Positions 4,257-6,297 of a stretch of 6,297 nucleotides of DNA are shown here, one piece after another; position 1 is the stretch's first letter, and the number at the start of each line of letters is the position of its first letter. The notes beneath the pieces are model-generated. The model was not told the origin of the DNA. It saw only the letters and a list, made by a program, of their open reading frames with translations, and did not search any database. A program made the position numbers and the translations under genes. Source of the DNA: an uncultured Clostridia bacterium (GTDB lineage Bacteria; Bacillota; Clostridia; Oscillospirales; Acutalibacteraceae); assembly GCA_937902305.1 (NCBI GenBank), contig CALDHV010000225.1, forward strand, positions 1 to 6,297, in the 5' to 3' direction.

Positions 4257-5246
4257 GTGAAAAAGTTTATTAACGCTGTAGACAATGTGGAAAAAGAGAT
4301 GATCGGCGGTCTGCTCAAGGCGTATCCCGACAAGATCCGCGAGCTGGACTGCGGCAGTGTGCTTGTCCGCAAGGATAAAAAGGAGGGCAAGGTCGCGATC
4401 ATCACCGGCGGCGGTAGCGGTCACGAGCCGTCCTTCGCCGGCTACATCGGCACCGGTATGGTGGACGCGGTCGCCGCGGGCGCGATCTACACCTCCCCCT
4501 CCTGCGACCACATCTACGAGGGAATCAAGGCGGTCGCGACCGACAAGGGCGTACTGGCGATCGTGATGAACTATACCGGCGATATTATGAACTTCGATAT
4601 GGCACGCGAAATGGCGGAGGCGGACGGCATCCCGACCGATCAGGTCGTCACCGCCGACGATGTTGCCGTGGATAATAGCTTGTACACCGTCGGTCGTCGC
4701 GGCGTTGCCGGCACCGTACTGGTACATAAGGTAGCGGGCGCAATGGCAGAGACCGGTGCTTCCCTCGCCGAGGTCAAGGCGGTCGCGGAAAAAGCCATTG
4801 CCAATGTGCGCACGATGGGTGTCGCTATCAATCCCAGCACCATCCCCGCCGCCGGCAAGCCCGGCTTTGTCCTCGCGGAGGACGAGATGGAGGTTGGCAT
4901 CGGCATCCACGGCGAGCCGGGCGTATACAAGGATACCCTCAAGCCCGCCGACGAGATCGTGGACATTCTGCTGGATAAGATCACGGGCGACCTCGATTTC
5001 ACCGGCAGTGAGGTCGCGGTGCTGGTCAACGGCTCCGGCGGCACCCCGCTGATGGAGCTGTTCATCGTCAACAATCACGTCGGTGATGTGCTGGCGGCAA
5101 AGGGCATCAAGGTGTATAAGACGCTGGTCGGCAACTATATGACCTCGCTCGAGCAGGAGGGCTTCTCCGTCACGCTGATGAAGCTCGATGACCAGCTCAA
5201 GGCATTGCTCGACGCACCCGCCGACACACCCGCCTACAAGGAGTGA
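4257..5246 (+). CDS. dhaK: PTS-dependent dihydroxyacetone kinase, substrate-binding subunit DhaK
   Basis: DhaK binds dihydroxyacetone (DHA) covalently through a histidine and places it for phosphorylation by DhaL, forming DHAP in the cytoplasm. From the GTG at 4257 the protein has 329 residues, beginning MKKFINAVDNVEKEM like other DhaK proteins. With this start, key residues fall at the numbers known from E. coli DhaK: His56 in 'GGGSGHEP', Asp109 in 'NYTGD', and the substrate-binding His218 in 'GIGIHGEPG'. An earlier in-frame GTG at 4248 overlaps the ribosome binding site AGAAAGG (4243-4248), so it was rejected. Other family signatures are 'YIGTGMVDAVAAGAIYTSPS' near 63-82 and 'LVNGSGGTPLMEL' near 256-268. 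It is first in an operon with dhaL (9-base gap) and dhaM. All catalytic residues are present, which argues against the DhaQ-type regulatory paralogue. Confidence 0.97.
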   Translation: MKKFINAVDNVEKEMIGGLLKAYPDKIRELDCGSVLVRKDKKEGKVAIITGGGSGHEPSFAGYIGTGMVDAVAAGAIYTSPSCDHIYEGIKAVATDKGVLAIVMNYTGDIMNFDMAREMAEADGIPTDQVVTADDVAVDNSLYTVGRRGVAGTVLVHKVAGAMAETGASLAEVKAVAEKAIANVRTMGVAINPSTIPAAGKPGFVLAEDEMEVGIGIHGEPGVYKDTLKPADEIVDILLDKITGDLDFTGSEVAVLVNGSGGTPLMELFIVNNHVGDVLAAKGIKVYKTLVGNYMTSLEQEGFSVTLMKLDDQLKALLDAPADTPAYKE

Positions 5247-5255
5247 CGACACACT

Positions 5256-5879
5256 ATGGATAGTCAGCAGGTACTCGATACGCTGTCGGCGATCGCCGAC
5301 AAAATGGAGCAGGAAAAGGATTTTTTGACCCAGCTGGACAATGAGATCGCCGACGGCGACCACGGGATCAATATGGCGCGCGGCTTTGCCGCCGTCAAGG
5401 AAAAGCTGCCCACATTCGCCGGCAAGGATCTCGGCTCGGTGTTCAAGACCGTCGGAATGACCCTCGTTTCGGTCGTTGCCGGCTCGGCGGGGCCGCTGTA
5501 CGGAACGGCATTTATGCGCTCCGGCGCGGCAATGGCAGACCGCAACGATATGAATATAGACGATCTGATCGTCTGTCTGGATGCTTCGATCGAGGGCGTG
5601 ATGCAACGCGGCAAGGCGGTCGCAGGCGAAAAAACGATGCTAGACGCGATGATCCCGGCACGGGACGCGATGAAGCAAGCCGCCGCGAACAACGCGGATG
5701 CCGCCGCGATCCTCGCCGCCGGTGTCAAGGCGGCGCAGGACGGCGTGGAATATACCAAAACCATCGCCGCAACCAAGGGACGCGCCAGTTATATCGGGGA
5801 GCGCAGTATCGGGCATCAAGACCCCGGAGCGACCTCCTTTACCGATATTCTGGAGACGATCGCCGCGTGCATCGCATAA
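5256..5879 (+). CDS. dhaL: Dihydroxyacetone kinase ADP-binding subunit DhaL
   Basis: DhaL carries a permanently bound ADP that is rephosphorylated by DhaM and passes the phosphate to DHA held on DhaK. The 207-residue length is typical. The magnesium-ADP site is visible: 'LDNEIADGDHGINM' near 27-40, with Asp28, Asp33 and Asp35 matching the three conserved metal-binding aspartates. 'AGSAGPLYGTAF' near 75-86 and 'GEKTMLDAMIPA' near 124-135 are the phosphate and lid-loop signatures. 'GRASYIGERSIGHQDPGATS' near 175-194 is the typical C-terminal motif. Its ribosome binding site AAGGAG (5238-5243) lies inside the last codons of dhaK, so translation is probably coupled, though the 12-base spacing is long. 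It is the second gene of the operon. Confidence 0.97.
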   Translation: MDSQQVLDTLSAIADKMEQEKDFLTQLDNEIADGDHGINMARGFAAVKEKLPTFAGKDLGSVFKTVGMTLVSVVAGSAGPLYGTAFMRSGAAMADRNDMNIDDLIVCLDASIEGVMQRGKAVAGEKTMLDAMIPARDAMKQAAANNADAAAILAAGVKAAQDGVEYTKTIAATKGRASYIGERSIGHQDPGATSFTDILETIAACIA

Positions 5880-5894
5880 GGGAGCAAGGATACT

Positions 5895-6275
5895 ATGGTT
5901 GGATTAGTGATCGTATCTCACAGTCAAAAGCTTGCCGAAGGGGTCGTTGACGCCACGAAAATTATGGCAGACGGCTGTCCCATTGCCGCCGCCGGCGGAA
6001 TGGAGGGCGGCGACTACGGCACCAGCTACGATAAGATCGCCGCGGCGATCGGTGAGGTGCGCGGAGCGGACGGCGCGCTGATACTGGTGGATATGGGCAG
6101 TGCCGTTATGACCTCCGAGATGGTATTGGAGGATCTGGGATTTCCCGATGTGGAGATCGTAGACTGTCCCATCGCCGAGGGCGCGATTGCCGCGTCGCTG
6201 GAAGCCACCTGCGGCGGCGACCTTGCCTCGGTCAAGGCGGCGGCACTGGCGGTCAGAGACGATAAAAAGCTGTAA
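5895..6275 (+). CDS. dhaM: Dihydroxyacetone kinase phosphotransferase subunit DhaM (single EIIA domain)
   Basis: DhaM is the PTS phosphocarrier that receives phosphate from HPr and rephosphorylates the ADP held by DhaL. The protein is 126 residues, only the EIIA-mannose-like domain. This is the usual Gram-positive form; the E. coli protein also carries HPr-like and EI-like domains. The phosphorylated residue is His9 in 'VIVSHSQKLAEGV'. The conserved 'ALILVDMGSAVMTSEM' segment near 60-75 and 'VDCPIAEGAIAA' near 88-99 are family hallmarks. Because it lacks its own HPr and EI parts, the general PTS enzymes must be encoded elsewhere. It lies 15 bases after dhaL, with GGAG (5881-5884) and AAGGA (5886-5890) upstream. 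Confidence 0.95.
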   Translation: MVGLVIVSHSQKLAEGVVDATKIMADGCPIAAAGGMEGGDYGTSYDKIAAAIGEVRGADGALILVDMGSAVMTSEMVLEDLGFPDVEIVDCPIAEGAIAASLEATCGGDLASVKAAALAVRDDKKL

Positions 6276-6291
6276 AGAGGCGAAATACGAT

Positions 6292-6297
6292 ATGCAA
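6292..6297 (+). CDS. Start of a further gene in the dhaKLM operon (two codons only)
   Basis: ATG CAA is the last six bases, preceded by AGAGG (6276-6280) at an 11-base spacing and 16 bases after the dhaM stop. The spacing and ribosome binding site fit a fourth operon gene. Nothing of its product can be read. Confidence 0.4.

Noticed and set aside
4230..5606. Long open frame (458 codons) on the minus strand opposite dhaK and dhaL
   Set aside because: It is antisense to two genes with clear family motifs; high GC at third codon positions keeps stops rare in this frame, and the product resembles no family I know.

Overview
This window looks like a chromosomal segment of a moderately GC-rich Clostridia-type Firmicute (Oscillospirales or Christensenellales-like). 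The reasons are strong AGGAGG-type ribosome binding sites, TTGACA/TATAAT promoters at 17-base spacing, GTG and TTG starts, a single-domain Gram-positive-style DhaM, and dispersed 'GGATTGCC...TCGCAATGAC' repeats of a kind I recall from clostridial genomes. This placement is inferred from style and protein resemblance; no marker gene is present.

Layout. (1) Bases 2-325 are the last 107 codons of a periplasmic-binding-type sugar transporter subunit resembling RhaS (rhamnose ABC transporter) proteins, followed by a strong, apparently bidirectional terminator. (2) Bases 374-742 contain no credible protein gene. They hold an orphan promoter-like sequence, two inverted copies of a dispersed repeat with different palindromic cores, and a perfect 10-bp hairpin. 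(3) A DegT/DnrJ/EryC1/StrS PLP aminotransferase lies on the minus strand, very probably starting at a TTG rather than the upstream GTG. It is divergent from (4) an AraC-family regulator on the plus strand; each has a good promoter in the gap between them. (5) After a 230-base gap with three 12-mer direct repeats there is a serine hydrolase of the prolyl-oligopeptidase-like alpha/beta type, with its own near-consensus promoter and a downstream hairpin terminator. (6) A 41-codon gene for a small membrane protein with an acidic tail follows. (7) From 4257 to the end is a PTS-dependent dihydroxyacetone kinase operon, dhaK-dhaL-dhaM, with its own promoter and a further gene starting at the last six bases.

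How they may work together. DhaK, DhaL and DhaM form a phosphorelay that takes phosphate from the PTS (PEP, EI, HPr) and gives it to dihydroxyacetone, producing DHAP for glycolysis. The RhaS-like binding protein, AraC regulator and esterase/peptidase-like hydrolase fit a carbohydrate-use neighbourhood. Each is separated by its own promoter or terminator, so a single pathway is not demonstrated. The most economical reading is an ordinary metabolic region. The less-explained parts are the 374-742 intergenic region (possible small RNA), the small membrane protein, and possible operator repeats near araC and the hydrolase. I found no convincing new multi-gene system.
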